Of a stretch of DNA of 64,000 bases, positions 1 through 12,539 are shown piece after piece; the first letter of the stretch is position 1, and every line of letters starts with the position of its first letter. This DNA is from Asterias amurensis (Eukaryota; Echinodermata; Asteroidea; Forcipulatida; Asteriidae). The notes under the pieces were generated by a model. It searched no databases. It was given only the letters and a program-made list of their open reading frames with translations, and had not been told where the DNA came from. The stretch is from positions 25,900,349 to 25,964,348 of the forward strand of contig NC_092651.1 in the NCBI RefSeq assembly GCF_032118995.1. Reading direction: 5' to 3'. Made by a program: the position numbers and the translations under genes.

Positions 1-44
<44 letters not shown>
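1..44. repeat. (TTA)n microsatellite
   Basis: The window opens with an uninterrupted run of about 14 TTA triplets. It lies in the intron just upstream of the first visible SNX25 exon. Confidence 0.95.
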
Positions 45-146
45 TGACTGTTTACGTTTCTTATTGATGTAACGTCTTGTGCACCCTCTGCTCATCTATT
101 CACTGTGCCCGCTTCTCATTGTTTCCGTTGCATGGTATCCTTATAG

Positions 147-3100
147 CAAAGAGGAAAAGAAAGAGAAGAAAGGTGTCTTCTCGTTCGCGGGGATCTTCAA
201 GTCGGCGATAGGAGATCAGGAAGATGACCAAGGGGCGGAATATACTGATGCTGATGAGGAGAGGTTTGTCATCCTGAAGTTTAGCGGGGAAGCGATTTCA
301 TCCAGCAATTTTGCAAAGCAACAAATTTAGACTGAAGTTTTTTGTGTGCACTGAATGCCAATACTGGGAAGCTAATGATGATTTTTTCTTAAGGACCAAC
401 TGATACAAGGGAAATAATTAACTGTAATGCATCAACAATATTTATTTTCAAATTCCTCAATCATTTATTTCGGCCAGCTTTTTTGCAAAGTAAAACAAAT
501 TTAGATTGAAATTATTTTGAATGCGCACTGAATGTCAATACTGGGTAGCAATTAATGATTTATTTGAAGGAGCATTTGATGCAAGGGAAGTCATTCACCG
601 TTTTGGGATTTGGGGTAATTTAATATGGTATTAAGATTTGGTGATGGTATCGGAATGAACTCACACGCTTGCACCATTGTACCTCTTTCAACTACCTTTG
701 ATAACTAGCATTTCGTTTGTTGGGTGAACATAATTTGTGGCCTGTTATGGCTGAGTGGTTTACATAGTTCACTGGACCCAAGCTCTGGTGTTGTTAGCAG
801 CATAGTGTGGGTTCGATACCTGGTCATGACACTTTTGTCAAAGGCACTTAACCATAATTGCTTCATAAAAAGTTTGGAATTTAGTCTATTCTGCTGTACC
901 AGCCTGGCTCCTAGTGGATGATAACCCATGTCTACATCCTGTGAAGGGGGTAACCCTGTTTTAGCTCCAGGAGTAGGTGGCGACTTTCCCCTGGTGGCAG
1001 TTGATTTGTGTCGATAGCCCAAATCAGTGTAAAGCATTTGATGTTTTCCTTATGTGGTTTCATGCATGGCATTGTCTGATGCTGAATTATTTTCCGGTAA
1101 AAGTGTATGCTAAGTAGAGTTTTATTAAGCTATTTTATTTCTATTTTATTAAGCTATTTTGGTCATTGTTTCAAAAAATTCAAAAATTAATTTGTTTTCT
1201 TTTGATATAATTTGTTTTGCAAAAAGTGGTTAAGGTATAACATTTAAACCATAACACAGTTTTTTAAAGTTATACTACATGCATTTACCACAGGTCTTTT
1301 TGATTGCTTAGCAGTCTGCAGCAGCTAGTTCTTTTTCCGTTAAGTTTGATGTGAGTTTTTTTCTTTCCACCTTTCTCATGAGACAGTGTTCAGGATCGTT
1401 GGGATTCCACCGCAGAGCCTCTTTATACTCTAATCAGTGAAGTGTTTGAGCTTCATGGGATGTTTAAATGGCTACGTAGGAAACTGATCTTCTTCGTTCA
1501 GTCGACGTTTGGAGGGACAATCAACAAGTAAGTACCAGGGATGTGATTTCTCCGTTTTAATCGGATATTCGTTTTTTGAATCCCAGTGTAGCACAGTCTT
1601 TTCTGTTGGTTTATTCTCCAGATATGCTTCCTCCGTGCAGATTTACAGTTTTAAGTTAGTCTCCTCTTTTCTCAATATCTTTGTTAGATCATTTGTCCCC
1701 ATCATGTCTTTTTTCTTGTCATGATTAAGTAACTAGTTAATCATTTCATTACTTAATTATTTTTTGTTCTGTTTGTCTTTTTTAAAGCCAATCCACTGCA
1801 AGCCTTGGCTGATTAGGATTGTGCCTCCACAGTATTTACGTTTTGCATTTGTGTATGTACTGTTCAGTATGGAAATAAATGTAACATTGAATTGAAATGA
1901 ATTGAACATACAGTGATTATGTATAAACTCCTTTAAACAACTTTGGTTGAGTTTGGCGCCTTTTTAAATTCCCTCTGACTGATTGATTGATTGATTGAAG
2001 CAATGTGTGTTTTTCTGAGTCCCATTCATATTTCAACCCTCTGATGTTTCACTTCTATTCCCAGGCAGCTGAGAGAAACCGTTGAATGGTTCGTTTCGGA
2101 ACCGATGATCATCTATTACATCCGTATGCTCCAAGATTCTATATGGCCAAAAGGAAAACTGGCACCTGCTCAACCGGTACCCAGCCCGGAGCAAAGAGAT
2201 AAGACAAAGAAGAAGGCAAAGGAAAAGTTCTTGCAGTATCTGCCAGGTACACAACTTTTGAATTTTAACTCACTCTGACAAGCTTGTTTATGCCTGCAGC
2301 CGTGGACCTCCTATATTGTCCCTTTTGTTTGCAACAACTTCCATATGTTTTGTACCTGTTTTCCAACTGTGGACCTTTCCCAAACCGTGGACTCTATTGT
2401 CCTCGTTTGTTATATGTTCCCAGCTTGAATGTGTATACCTACTCTCTAATACACATGAATTTGAAGTATATTCAAAATGTAGACAAATTTACATGAATAT
2501 TATTTGAAAATTTAACACATATCATACCTTCCTTGGGTATGAATGTTGCTGCTGACTTCAATCTGTAGCCATAGCCAAATATTTGATCTTATACATGTAC
2601 TCATACTCTGCCTTTTGGACTATTTAAGAATAGACCCTTTCCATGAAATATGTAAATTGCACATAAACGTTTTGGTTGGCAAAATGAGGGAACATCGCGC
2701 TCTTTTGTACACGGCTAACGGGTGCGTGACACAGACGCAATTGCGCGTCTGCTTAGTGCACAACTCTATGGCGTTTGCCAACCAACAGGGTCTGTACGCA
2801 TGCGTGAATGTGATTAGCATATTTCATGGGAAGGGTCCATTGGGAAGCTTTGGCTTTGGCTATGGTTGTGGCTGCTAACTTCAATTGGATATGGCTGTGA
2901 CTGTTTGCTTCAGTAGAAAGATGGAACACAAAGATACAATGACTGTTGGCTCTAGTATAGAAAGATGCAACAATCTAGTAGCCACATATGAAGCCTATAG
3001 ACTACTGTATGTGTAATAAGTGGGATTGGCTAGTGATTGTACATGTAAGCTTATGATCAGTAATGATGAACTATCTGCAGAATCAGTGGTGTAGCCATAG

Positions 3101-4547
3101 CCGTAGATAGCCACATTGTGTTTTGAATTATGCAAAAAGTCTAAAGAACTTTTAATCCAACTCATCCCCTTTTTAAAATGTTTGTATATATTATTAATAG
3201 ATCTGGTCTTGTGTTCCTCTTACAAACCTTTTATCCTAACTCCATTTATTTCTTTTAACACATAAACTGTACAATAGTGGTAGGCCTACTTACTTGTATA
3301 TTTGTTCACTGCAGATTTTCCCGTTCATTATAAAACTTTGTAACTATTTTCGTGTTTTAATAGATGTTTTAGTTAGTTTTGAATGTATATTTCTGTTTTG
3401 TTTAATCTGTGTAACTTTGTTAATGAATTATTGTTTGTAGCTATTTCCATTCTTGTTTGCCAACAGAAACAAATTTCTGTATGGTTATGACATGGTCAAT
3501 AACGTCTCTAATTCTAATACTTTTTATGGTTTAATTTATTAACCAAATGATACCTTTTATGTGGGCTGTTATTTTTTACTGTTAAGCAAGAGATATTATG
3601 TTTCAACAAATTTCTTTGTTCCTGATATTTAATGAACGTTTGTTCTTGATGCATTTTTGTGTGGTTAGATTTTCTGCAGTCTGTCTTGGGGAAGACCAAT
3701 AGTCGTTTTGGCGCCATCAAAGTCTTTGATGCCTTCCAAGATATACGCACCAATAAACACCTGGTCTATGTGAGTATCTAATAGTCAGTAGTCAATAATT
3801 AATCAATACCTATTTAATGGCCACGTTCAAACAGTGCCCTAAATTTAGAACCAAACTGTTTTAACTTTCGAGCAGCGGGAGTCATCATACAAATAAAGCC
3901 ATTTTGCAATCAGACAGCTCAAAGTAAAACCTGATACTGTTTATCTATGTAGAATAATAGAGTAAGTGGAATAGTAGAATAAGTTGAAGTTATTCTAAGT
4001 ATGTTTCATAAAAATATTGTAATAATGTTGTTTTTGCTCACAGTGAAATCAATATTTTTCTGAAAAATGGAAACAAAAACATTTTGTATTTTAACTCTTG
4101 GGTGTTCTCTGCTGTTCCTTGCAGACCATCATTGAACAGGCCCTCTTGGAGGTCTGTCCAGAGCTGAAGGATCCAAGACTTCTCGAGCATCTCGAGGAGG
4201 AAGAGAGAAAGCTCCAAGAGCAAAGGAAGAAAGCGGCCGAGGAGGCAGCCGCCAAGAAGAAGGAGGAAGACAAAGAGGAAACGGCGTCAAAGACAGATGA
4301 AGAAGTTGGAGAAGAAGTTGATGAGAACAATACGAAGGAAGATGTCGGAGCATCAGAAGAGAGGGAGGGTGTTGACGATGAGGATAACCAAGATGCTAGT
4401 GATGAAGATGAAGATGGTGACGATGATGCTCCAAAAGGTCTTGAAGAAAATGGCCTTGACACTGAAGACAGTGAACTTAGTAACAAGGAGAATACAAGCA
4501 TTGAAGATTTAGGGCCAAGAGAAGAAGGAGTTGGTGGATCAGATTGA
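147..4547 (+). CDS. SNX25: Sorting nexin 25-like protein, C-terminal part (5 last coding exons)
   Basis: Exons read as 147-263, 1387-1527, 2065-2246, 3669-3769 and 4125-4547, all GT-AG with matching phases; the stop is TGA at 4545. SNX25 is an endosomal PXA-RGS-PX sorting nexin. Only the region after the PX domain is present; upstream exons lie left of the window. Exons 2 to 5 encode the Nexin_C domain: a FELHGMFKWLRRKL segment, then NKQLRETVEWFVSEPMIIYY, WPKGKLAP, FLQYLPDFLQSVLG, AFQDIRTNKHLVY and ALLEVCPEL. This order and wording match vertebrate SNX25 better than SNX13, SNX14 or SNX19, from memory. The first exon is a Lys/Glu-rich linker of about 40 residues. The last exon adds about 130 residues of Glu/Asp/Lys-rich low-complexity tail after CPEL, whereas vertebrate SNX25 ends soon after that point. 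The first-exon acceptor (TTATAG) is the least certain boundary. Confidence 0.88.
741..1040 (+). repeat. tRNA-derived SINE
   Basis: A leucine-tRNA-like head (box A-like TGGCTGAGTGG near 748, box B-like GGGTTCGATACC near 809) is followed by a tail with CACTTAACCATAATTGCTTC. The tail matches the split SINE at 45443-46110. It lies in an SNX25 intron. Confidence 0.7.
2633..2837. mobile_element. MITE with GACCCTTTCCATG termini
   Basis: The left end GACCCTTTCCATGAAATATG and right end CATATTTCATGGGAAGGGTC are near-perfect inverted repeats about 200 bp apart. The inside is CpG-rich and has its own palindromic stretches. No coding capacity. SNX25 intron. Confidence 0.8.
2860..3125. mobile_element. Foldback with GGCTATGGCT-type arms
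   Basis: The left arm is iterated TTGGCTATGG/GGATATGGCTGTG. The right arm reads GTAGCCATAGCCGTAGATAG, its imperfect reverse complement. A related structure sits at 54240-54480 in VPS37A. Confidence 0.5.
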
Positions 4548-5435
4548 AGGGACTCGTAGGAAGAGGTGACGATTTTTACAGTGGTCTTTCTTAACGCCAA
4601 AAGAAAAAAGTTATATATTTTTTGGTAAATGCACAGAAGAATTGTTATTATGTAAGAAAATATGTTATTAGATTCAGAAGAACTAAGATGGGGTCTCATA
4701 GTCGATATTTACAGTTTTTCAGACCATTGTCGAACCACATCTCACATTTTGTGAATATTTTTTTACTGTTGTCAAATAATGTGAAATGAAAGAAATGTGT
4801 GATAGCTCTTTTTTTATATTTTATACGGTTCATTGGCCCCAAAACTTACTAAGCAGAGAAAAACAGTGGTAAGCAAAACCATGCTTAGCTTGTGGTTTTC
4901 ATGGTGTTTATGGTGGAGCCATTTAGGTCTTAGCTAAGCCATTCAAAAAGGAAAGTAAGTGTCCTTAGAAATAATTTGTCACTTGGATATGGGTTGTTAC
5001 TTTTAGCTTTTATTATGGGCACAGGAATTGCAGGTTGCCTTGTTCTTGGCCTTGTCGCCCCTTGACAACTTTCCCATAGACTGTTTCGAACATTAGGTTT
5101 TGTTCTTCGTCTGGAGACAAATTATTAATTTTGTGACCAAATATGATAACTTCTATTGCGGTGCGGTTTTTGTCAATTTGAGGAATTCAGTCGACTTGTA
5201 ATATACTACAACAGAAGTTTGTATACATTTATATTTTTGTAGTTTTTTACATTAAAAAAGAAAGAATTAAATAATAATTTAGGGAAATGCAAGTTTTCAA
5301 ATTTAGTAAATATATTTACATGGTGACTAGTCATGAGCATAGCAGGCCTGTAGCTGTATATGGAACTCTAGATCAGTTGCTGTACAATGTCTAGTGTACA
5401 CCTCCTTGTCAGGCCCTGAATATGCTTTTGGAGGT
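4548..5435 (+). other. Downstream region and likely 3' UTR of SNX25
   Basis: No gene seen. AT-rich sequence follows the stop codon. I found no convincing AATAAA close to the stop. A short piece near 4850-4960 has TAAGCAGAG and GCTTAGC motifs like the GGCCCAATTTC repeat family. Confidence 0.4.
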
Positions 5436-5883
5436 ATGGGGTGATTTCACAAAGATAGTCCTAACTGAGACTAGTCCTAGGACTCAATTCAATATAAACA
5501 TATTGAAAGAGTTAATTTCTCACTAAAATAATAAAATACTTCTAGCGAGAAGTCTTTTATTCTTATCTGAAAACACCCCTTTGAAAACACACAAAGGGTG
5601 TTTTTTCTTTCATCATTTTCTCGCAACTCCGATGACCAACTGAGCTCAAATTTTCACAGGTTGTTATTTTATGCTTATGATGGGATACACCAAGTGAGGA
5701 CACTGGTCTTTGACAATTACCAAAGGTGTACCTTCCCTTTAAGGCTAGTCCTTAGCTGAGATAAGACTAGTCTTAACTCTTTGTGAAATCCACCCTTTGA
5801 CAATTACCAAAGGTATACCTTCCCTTTACGGCTAGTCCTTAGCTGAGATAAGACTAGTCTTAACTCTTTGTGAAATCCACCCT
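5436..5883. repeat. MITE with GATTTCACAAAG ends, containing an 87-bp tandem duplication and a nested MITE fragment
   Basis: The left end GGTGATTTCACAAAGATAG pairs with right ends reading CTTTGTGAAATCCACCC. About 5590-5742 is the right half of the TTAA MITE family 1. The segment from TGACAATTACC through CTTTGTGAAATCCACCC occurs twice, starting near 5711 and 5798 (87-bp period). Confidence 0.65.
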
Positions 5884-6711
5884 TGGTGTATCTGCTGTTT
5901 TGTGTTCCAAGTGTACGGTTTGCCAAAACATTCGGTTTACGGCACAAAATAAAAACAGTTGATTTTGACTGAATGTTTCAAATCATGCGTGTATTTGTTA
6001 TTGGAGTATGTGAGTATAATGGAACTCTTTTTCATATGACTGGGAGTGTCCATAATGTTCAGACAAAACTCAATTGTGTTTTGACCCAATTCACCTGACA
6101 TCATCAGAAAAATATTGACTGTGCGTTTTTTATATATAACTTTATGCTGTGCGTTATGCAGTGAAGTGTGCATTTTAGGCGACGCGGCGTTAATACTCAT
6201 TAACCTAACTGCCCACCAACATGGTGAGCGTGGCATCAGTCGCTGCGTGTGACGCGCGTGCAAGGGGTCAATGAGATAATTTCTGGGTTAATTGAGGACA
6301 TTTTTTGAAGTTCAAAGTTTCAAAGGCATACAAGTATGGATGTGAATATAACATTCTATCTCTGCCTCTCTTGACACTTTTCTTGTTTTGATGACAAAAT
6401 AGCTTACAAATCTCTGTACTTCCTTTTCTCAATAAATATTTTTTTGAGTTGAGTTGTTTTGCCATGGAAGGGTTGCACTGGCCTGCTGTGATCATATTGA
6501 CTGACAGTCTCCCTTTATAACACATCATATCTAAAGAATTTGTCTTATAGATTTTTTATTTTGTAAGCAATTGATGAGGCTTATGGTTAAAATAGGCTCA
6601 AGTTTTGTAAGCCACCATTTTCTGTTAACATTTTAGTCTATCTTCCTGTAAGTGTGTGTTGGATGCCATAATGTCCATGTCTGGATCTGTAATACAGTAG
6701 TTGGGAAAGTG

Positions 6712-7097
6712 TTTAAAAGGCAGTGGACACTTGGTAATTACTCAAAATAATTATTTGCATAAAACCTTACTTGGTAACGAGTAATGGGGAGAGGTTGATG
6801 GTATAACACATTGTGAGAAAGGGCTCCCTTTGAAGTGACGTAGTTTTCAAGAATAAAGTTATTTCCTACTAATTTGATTTTGAGACCTCGGATTTAGAGT
6901 TTGAGGTCTCGAAATCAAGCATCTGAAAGAGCATAACTTCGTGTGACAAGGGTGTTTTTTTCTCCATTATTATCTTGCAACTTTGACAACCAATTGAGCT
7001 CAAATTTTCACAGGTTTGTTATTTTATGCATATGTTAAGATACACCAGGTGAAAAGACTGGTCTTTGACAATTACCAGTAGTGTCCAGTGTCTTTAA
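6712..7097 (+). mobile_element. TTAA MITE family 1, copy 1
   Basis: Starts near TTTAAAAGGCAGTGGACAC and ends GTGTCCAGTGTCTTTAA. The central hairpin GAGACCTC...GAGGTCTC and the TTTTCACAGGTTTGTTATTT block are present. Non-coding. Intergenic between SNX25 and NME. Confidence 0.9.
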
Positions 7098-7462
7098 AGA
7101 AGATAATGAAGAAATGTCAGTTTTAGACAAATATGGGAGAAAAACCCCCAAAGAGAGAATGGTAGGGACTGAAAACCTAATCCAGGGCTGTTAGCATGTT
7201 TGAACTGGGATCCACAGAGTGCCAGTGGAGAAGAAACATCTTGTCACATGAGGCAACCAGTTCCAGGCAACTATGCAGAAAGAAAATTACAATGCAATTG
7301 GGAATAGTAAGGCACTTATAGACAAAGAAATTTCCTGTTGTTAAAGTGTTCATTTTACATGCACTGCAGTTTGCAGTTGAATGCCTCTAAGTTACCTGTA
7401 CAATATGTGTTCCAATGCCTCAAAACCACATAAATGCATCTATCATCTTTTTCAACTGTACT

Positions 7463-7712
7463 GGGCAATTCTGCGGTAACGGAAGGATGTTTTGACTCAT
7501 TAAACAACATTTAAATCGTGGATATCTTTAATAATTTAATTAGTTTCATCTATAAAACAATTCAGCCAAAAAGAGGAGGCCGTTTTGTAGGCAGTCATTA
7601 ATAAAAGAAACTGTGACATTTGCTTGATGAAACTAATTAAACTGTTAAAGATATCCATGATTTAAATGTTGTTTAATGAGTCAAAACGTCCTTCCGTTAC
7701 CGTGGAATTGTC
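7463..7712. repeat. Long inverted repeat (foldback)
   Basis: Arms 7463-7550 and 7626-7712 are close reverse complements, sharing for example GTAACGGAAGGA, GACTCATTAAACAACATTTA and GATATCTTTAA. The loop is about 75 bp. No ORF of note. Confidence 0.85.
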
Positions 7713-7763
7713 CTACTGCACAAAGCATGTTTTTTGTGTATTTTTCTAATATCTTTCTTTTAA

Positions 7764-8297
7764 AGGCATGATACAGGATTATTTGTAGGGCGGACAAGAT
7801 GGTCGCAGACAGTGTTCATGTTTTATGTGATTTACCATACACAAATAACAAACCTGTGAAAATTAATTTGGCTAATTTTATGAGCAAGACAAAATACTGG
7901 AAAAAATGCACAATATTTTTCAGCATGCAAATTCACATTGTTCTTAATTTTAGTTGTAAACAACAAAAATCAGCTTTTGCGTTTTTATTTTTAGGTTTTG
8001 TAAGTTTTCTGGTCAGTTTTCTCAAAATATTCCCAGAAAAATGGTTTTCAAATTATGAACTCCATAATCAGTAAGCTTTCAGACTCAAATTAAACAGGAT
8101 GTTTTTCATCCTTACCGATCCTGTAACAATCGATATTTTTTAGATTTTCAGCTTTTTCTTGAATATGACTTCATTCCAGACTGAATATTTCATAAAAACA
8201 GGTTCTAGAATAATTTTCATATTTGGTAAGCTTTCAGACTCAAATTAAACCAGGATGTTTTTATCCTATCCAATCCTGTATATGATACCTCTAAAGA
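7764..8297. mobile_element. MITE-like element with GATACAGGATT ends
   Basis: The left end AAAGGCATGATACAGGATT and right end AATCCTGTATATGATACCTC are imperfect inverted repeats. A block beginning GTAAGCTTTCAGACTC occurs twice near the right side (about 8071 and 8227). The 91-aa reading frame inside resembles no protein I know. Confidence 0.6.
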
Positions 8298-9224
8298 ATG
8301 CAAGAAAAAAAGAAAGAAAGAAAGGTTATTATTAGATTATCTGAAGTGCCTATCTGAGGAACAATAAGAGACTTACATCAAGTCTTAAAAAACATCACGG
8401 TCAGAGTTTTCCCTTGTTTACTATAATTGTCTTGATGCCCTTCAAGTTGGAGCTTCTTTGTTAAAAGGCCAACACATCAATTAACAAGTGCCCTTCATCC
8501 AAGCAGAATGGCCTTTCATATTAATCCAGGTTTGACAGATAAGAATCTTATTCCCACATCTGTTATAGATGTTTTGAAGTCTGCTTGTGAGAGTTTGTTT
8601 TAAACAAAATGTCATCTTTGTATTGGTTGTTTGTTATACAACTCAGAGATGTTAGGTCTGACAGAAAACACAATAAAGAGTACCACTTTTTTTTTCCTTC
8701 ACTGATTTTGCTGATAATTTATTGTTTTTAAGTACCCGTAACTCCCTCAAAAATGTTTAGTTATTTCAATGGACATGCAGGAACACAGTTTGGATAAATT
8801 CATCTGACGTTTTTCTGTAAACAAAACACACAGCTCTGTTTTACAGTCCCTGTGTCCTTTGTTCTGTACACAAGGAAAATTCTTTTTTTTCATTACAGTA
8901 AATAACACTGTGTGGATGGTAAGCCAACATAGTGTTTCCAAGTCCCAACACTGTGTTGACTTCTTTTGTCCACACTTCGTACGTAACGTTCAAACACTGA
9001 CAAAAACACTATACTTTTATTGATTGTGGACGGTACTTCTTTTTCTTGTATTGCTTTGATAATCAGACTAAAAGTATCATGACAAATTTATACTTTTCAA
9101 TGTTCCATGAGATTGTTTCCTAAAATTAAATACTTGTTAACACCAGATTTTCATAGACTTACATTTGGGCAGCAGCTTTTTGGGTGATTTGTATTCAAAT
9201 TAGAATAATAACTCCAATCTTTCA

Positions 9225-9520
9225 ATTTTAAAGGGGGGGGGTAAACCTTTGATAATTACTCCAAAAAATAATGACCATACAATCTAGAGCTGTGTTATAA
9301 TTTGTTTTGAAACAATTTGTAGTTTAAGAGAAAGGCGTCATTAAAAATATTGAATCTTAGAAAGGCTTCATGCATTAAGCCTTTCTCATGTTTTTTTCCT
9401 TAATTATTCTCTGCAACTGTGACAACAAATTGAGCCCAAATTTTACAGGTTTCTTGGAGTTTATTCAAATCTTTCTCCATGTGGAGAAACTTGTCAACAT
9501 TTACCAAAAGTTTACCCTAG
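9225..9520 (+). mobile_element. Diverged TTAA MITE family 1 relative
   Basis: The order AAAGG...AACCTTTGATAATTACTC, TTCTCTGCAACTGTGACAAC, AATTGAGCCCAAATTTTAC and a right end CATTTACCAAAAGT follows family 1 with many differences and a lost central hairpin. Confidence 0.5.
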
Positions 9521-9957
9521 CTGTCCTAAAAAAAATGTTTTTTGTGTATAGTTGAAGAGCTTTACTGCAAATCACTACATAATAATTTAAAAACAAATCA
9601 AGTAAGTTTAGTAAGCAGGGTAAAATTCAATTGAAGAGGGCGTTTCAGTCTTTTTTTACCACTAGTGAAAATTAACATCTGTAAGCGTAGTTCTTTGAGA
9701 ATGCCTGGAAATAGTTAGCAATTATTTCTTTTCTTGACATTGCCCTTTAGTTTGGCAATGCAGGCAGTTTAAAATAATGTAAATTAATTATTCAAAAGGC
9801 CATTTGTACTGACAACAACACACAGGTACTGTCTGCAACTGTTCGGACATCTTATCATTAATAACGGAGACTTAAGTACAGCCCTCAAATCCGTAACTCA
9901 TTGACACTATAGAGACTCTGTTCTTTCTCTATGGTGACACTAATGGCGCTTTAACCA

Positions 9958-10100
9958 TATTATAATTTATCCTGCAAAGTATTGTGTTGCTATGCCTTTG
10001 AAGTATGAGATATTTTCCCTTTATATAGCGCCATGGTTTACAAGGTGCGTGTGGTGCAATATGCAGCCAGTCAAACCAGGAGCACATGGGAAAACACTTT
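9958..10100 (-). repeat. SINE 3' fragment, reverse orientation
   Basis: The reverse complement reads GCTCCTGGTTTGACTGGCTG, CATATTGC and CACCTTGTAAACCATGG, then a GCGCTATATAAA tail. This is the 3' body of the SINEs at 53262 and 62225. Confidence 0.7.
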
Positions 10101-10163
10101 TCTTCTGGCAGTAAAAATGCATACAGTATGAATATGGTGCACATCTAACTGCACAACTGCTGT

Positions 10164-10437
10164 TTAAAGGCAGTGGACACTATTGGTAATTACTCAAAAT
10201 AATTATTGTCATAAAACCTTTCTTGATTACGAGTAATGGGGAGAGGTTGATAGTATAAAACATTGTGAGAAACAGCTCCCTCTGAAGTGACGTAGTTTTC
10301 GAGAAAGAAGTAGTTCTCCACGAATTTGATTTCGAGACCTCAGATTTAGAATTTGAGGTCTCGAAATCAAGCATCTGAAAGCACACAACTTCATGTGACC
10401 ATGGTGCGACAAGGGTGTTTTTTTCTTTCATGATTTT
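10164..10437 (+). mobile_element. TTAA MITE family 1, copy 2 (right end missing)
   Basis: The left TTAAAGGCAGTGGACAC and the central hairpin are intact. The copy stops in the TTTTTTTCTTTCATGATT block, so about the last 110 bp are absent. Confidence 0.88.
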
Positions 10438-10945
10438 GGGTCAATGGAGGATTCTTGCAAAAAGAAGTTGAAGTGCTTTGAGAACCTCTAGGAATGGACC
10501 TCTAGTTTTCAGTCCCTACCCAACTACGTGGGTTTTCCCTTAAAATATTTCTCTGGGGTTTTCCTTCCCTATCTAATTTCTTAATTTCTCTTCATTGAGT
10601 TTTTGGCTAGTTCACCTTGGTAAGAGTCCTTCAGGTCCTTAGAATAAATGAAACGAAATGGAACATCTTTAAAAGAAAACACACACACAAGCAATAATTT
10701 CTCTTTTTCATCATCATCCTTCAATGCATTTATTCCATCACCCTGTTTTTTAAAACATGGAAGCTTTGTTGTCATGATTATTAAGTAGCTTTGTATACTG
10801 AAATAAATTAAAGATGGCATTTTTACAGAGAATTGGCATTTTAAAATCTGTGTATATTGTGTAAGGTGTTTATTAGAAAGTCGTTTACCAGATTGGAAAG
10901 CGTTTAAAATCTGTTTCTAAAGATCGTTCCTCAATGATTCAAGAG

Positions 10946-11132
10946 CAGGGCCCAATTTCATAAGGCTGCGTTAGCAGAAAATGTTGCTTAAAAGTTTTTT
11001 GGCGAAACAAACAAGAAACCAGTCACAAATGGAAAAAGTCACATGGGGTTTTGACTTGTAACCTTATTCTGTTAAGCACATTTTCATTCTGCTAAGCTAC
11101 TTAATGTGTGTTTTAGCAGCTCCATAAATTGG
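10946..11132. mobile_element. GGCCCAATTTCATAA-type short element
   Basis: The left end GGGCCCAATTTCATAAGGCTG is imperfectly mirrored by AGCAGCTCCATAAATTGG on the right, with several GCTTA/TAAGC motifs between. The same architecture recurs at 17527, 27268, 35439, 45015 and 53990. Confidence 0.6.
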
Positions 11133-12125
11133 TTTTCCAAACTAGATATACAAGCAATTTGAAGTGTCCAATGTTTTGCAATTTGCAAACACGATCTTTC
11201 TGAAATGAGCACTTTAGATGTGGCGCAGCTGTGTGACTCCCATGGTGAAGGGGGCAATTATGACATGTCTAACTCTTGTGAAATTCTGCACATTATTACT
11301 GTGATACATGGTTTTCAAAACAGATTTACTACGGCTTCCACCCCGGTGGTCACGCCTACGCAGTTCCCAGCTGAATGATAAGTGAACTCAAATATTAAAG
11401 TAATCTTGCATCATGAAACCATTAAGTGTTTTTCTCATGCTTCCTGAACACGCAACAGAAATAAAGATCCTTGGAAAGGTTACCTTTTCCCATTTAAAAA
11501 GCGAAAGGTCACCCTACACAAACTCAAGTTACTTGTTTCAAAAGAGTCTTCCCGTCTACTTGTGTCCAAACCCGTGGCAATTGCCCACTTTTTAAAACAC
11601 TTATTCCATTGTGTCAGCAAGAAATTTGCAACAGCCGTTTTATTCTTCAAATAACTTGAGTCAAAAGAATAAGAAGTAGCAGACTATATATGAGAAAGAC
11701 GACGTCTCTTGTGTTTTTATTTTCTTCGATGCAAGATTATGGAACCCTAAATACCCGGTGAACATTAATTGTACATAATACTTGGTGATACTAGATTAAC
11801 AAAAACATAATACATACAAAGCATGCAGTGGTGTTTTTGGTCCTTTGTTGGTAGGTCCTAAAACAATTATCACAGATGACAGCTACTTGTTATGGAAGGG
11901 TTTGAAATGCTTAGAGCGTAAACTTTTCATTTGAAGACCTTTGTGTGATATTGATATCTCAATTTGAGACAGTTGTACGAGGAAAACTCAAAGTTGCTTT
12001 TTAAGTTTTAGACTAAAACAAACAGCTTGTGCTTGGCGAGTTCACAAACTGACTTTTATAACTAATACTGAACCAAGTGCACTTTGTGACTTAGTGAAGA
12101 GAATTAGTTGATAAATAATCTATAA

Positions 12126-12136
12126 TTTATTTTATT
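12126..12136 (-). terminator. Candidate poly(A) signals of NME
   Basis: On the minus strand there are two overlapping AATAAA hexamers about 410 nt after the NME stop codon. They are the nearest good signals; use is inferred. Confidence 0.5.
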
Positions 12137-12539
12137 TAAAAGATGACAAGCATCAAATTTATATTGGATCATCTTTAACAACTGGGTCCACCCAGCAAGG
12201 TTGACAACGTGGCAGATCTCGTTTCAAATAATAGTTTGTTTTTTTCAAATGCACAAACTCAATTCCTCATTGGATCTCACTCATGAAGAATAGCAACAAT
12301 CCAAGTTCAGCCAATCAAATTGCTTCCATTGCACTTGAACAACACCAAAAAGAATTTGATTGGCTTATTCAACCTTAAAACACCAACACATGAAACTAAA
12401 CCTGGATAATATCAGATGAACTGAGAGCTCATCCACTGCAAGTTAATGGTTTTTTTTAAAACAATTTGTTGAACATAATATCACTTGGTAATAATACGAA
12501 CACTATGTGAAATCTAAATAGAATTGTGATATGAAGTTC

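Noticed and set aside
4091-4699. Serine-rich 202-codon frame on the minus strand
   Set aside because: It is the antisense of the acidic SNX25 tail; Glu/Asp codons read in reverse give Ser/Leu runs.
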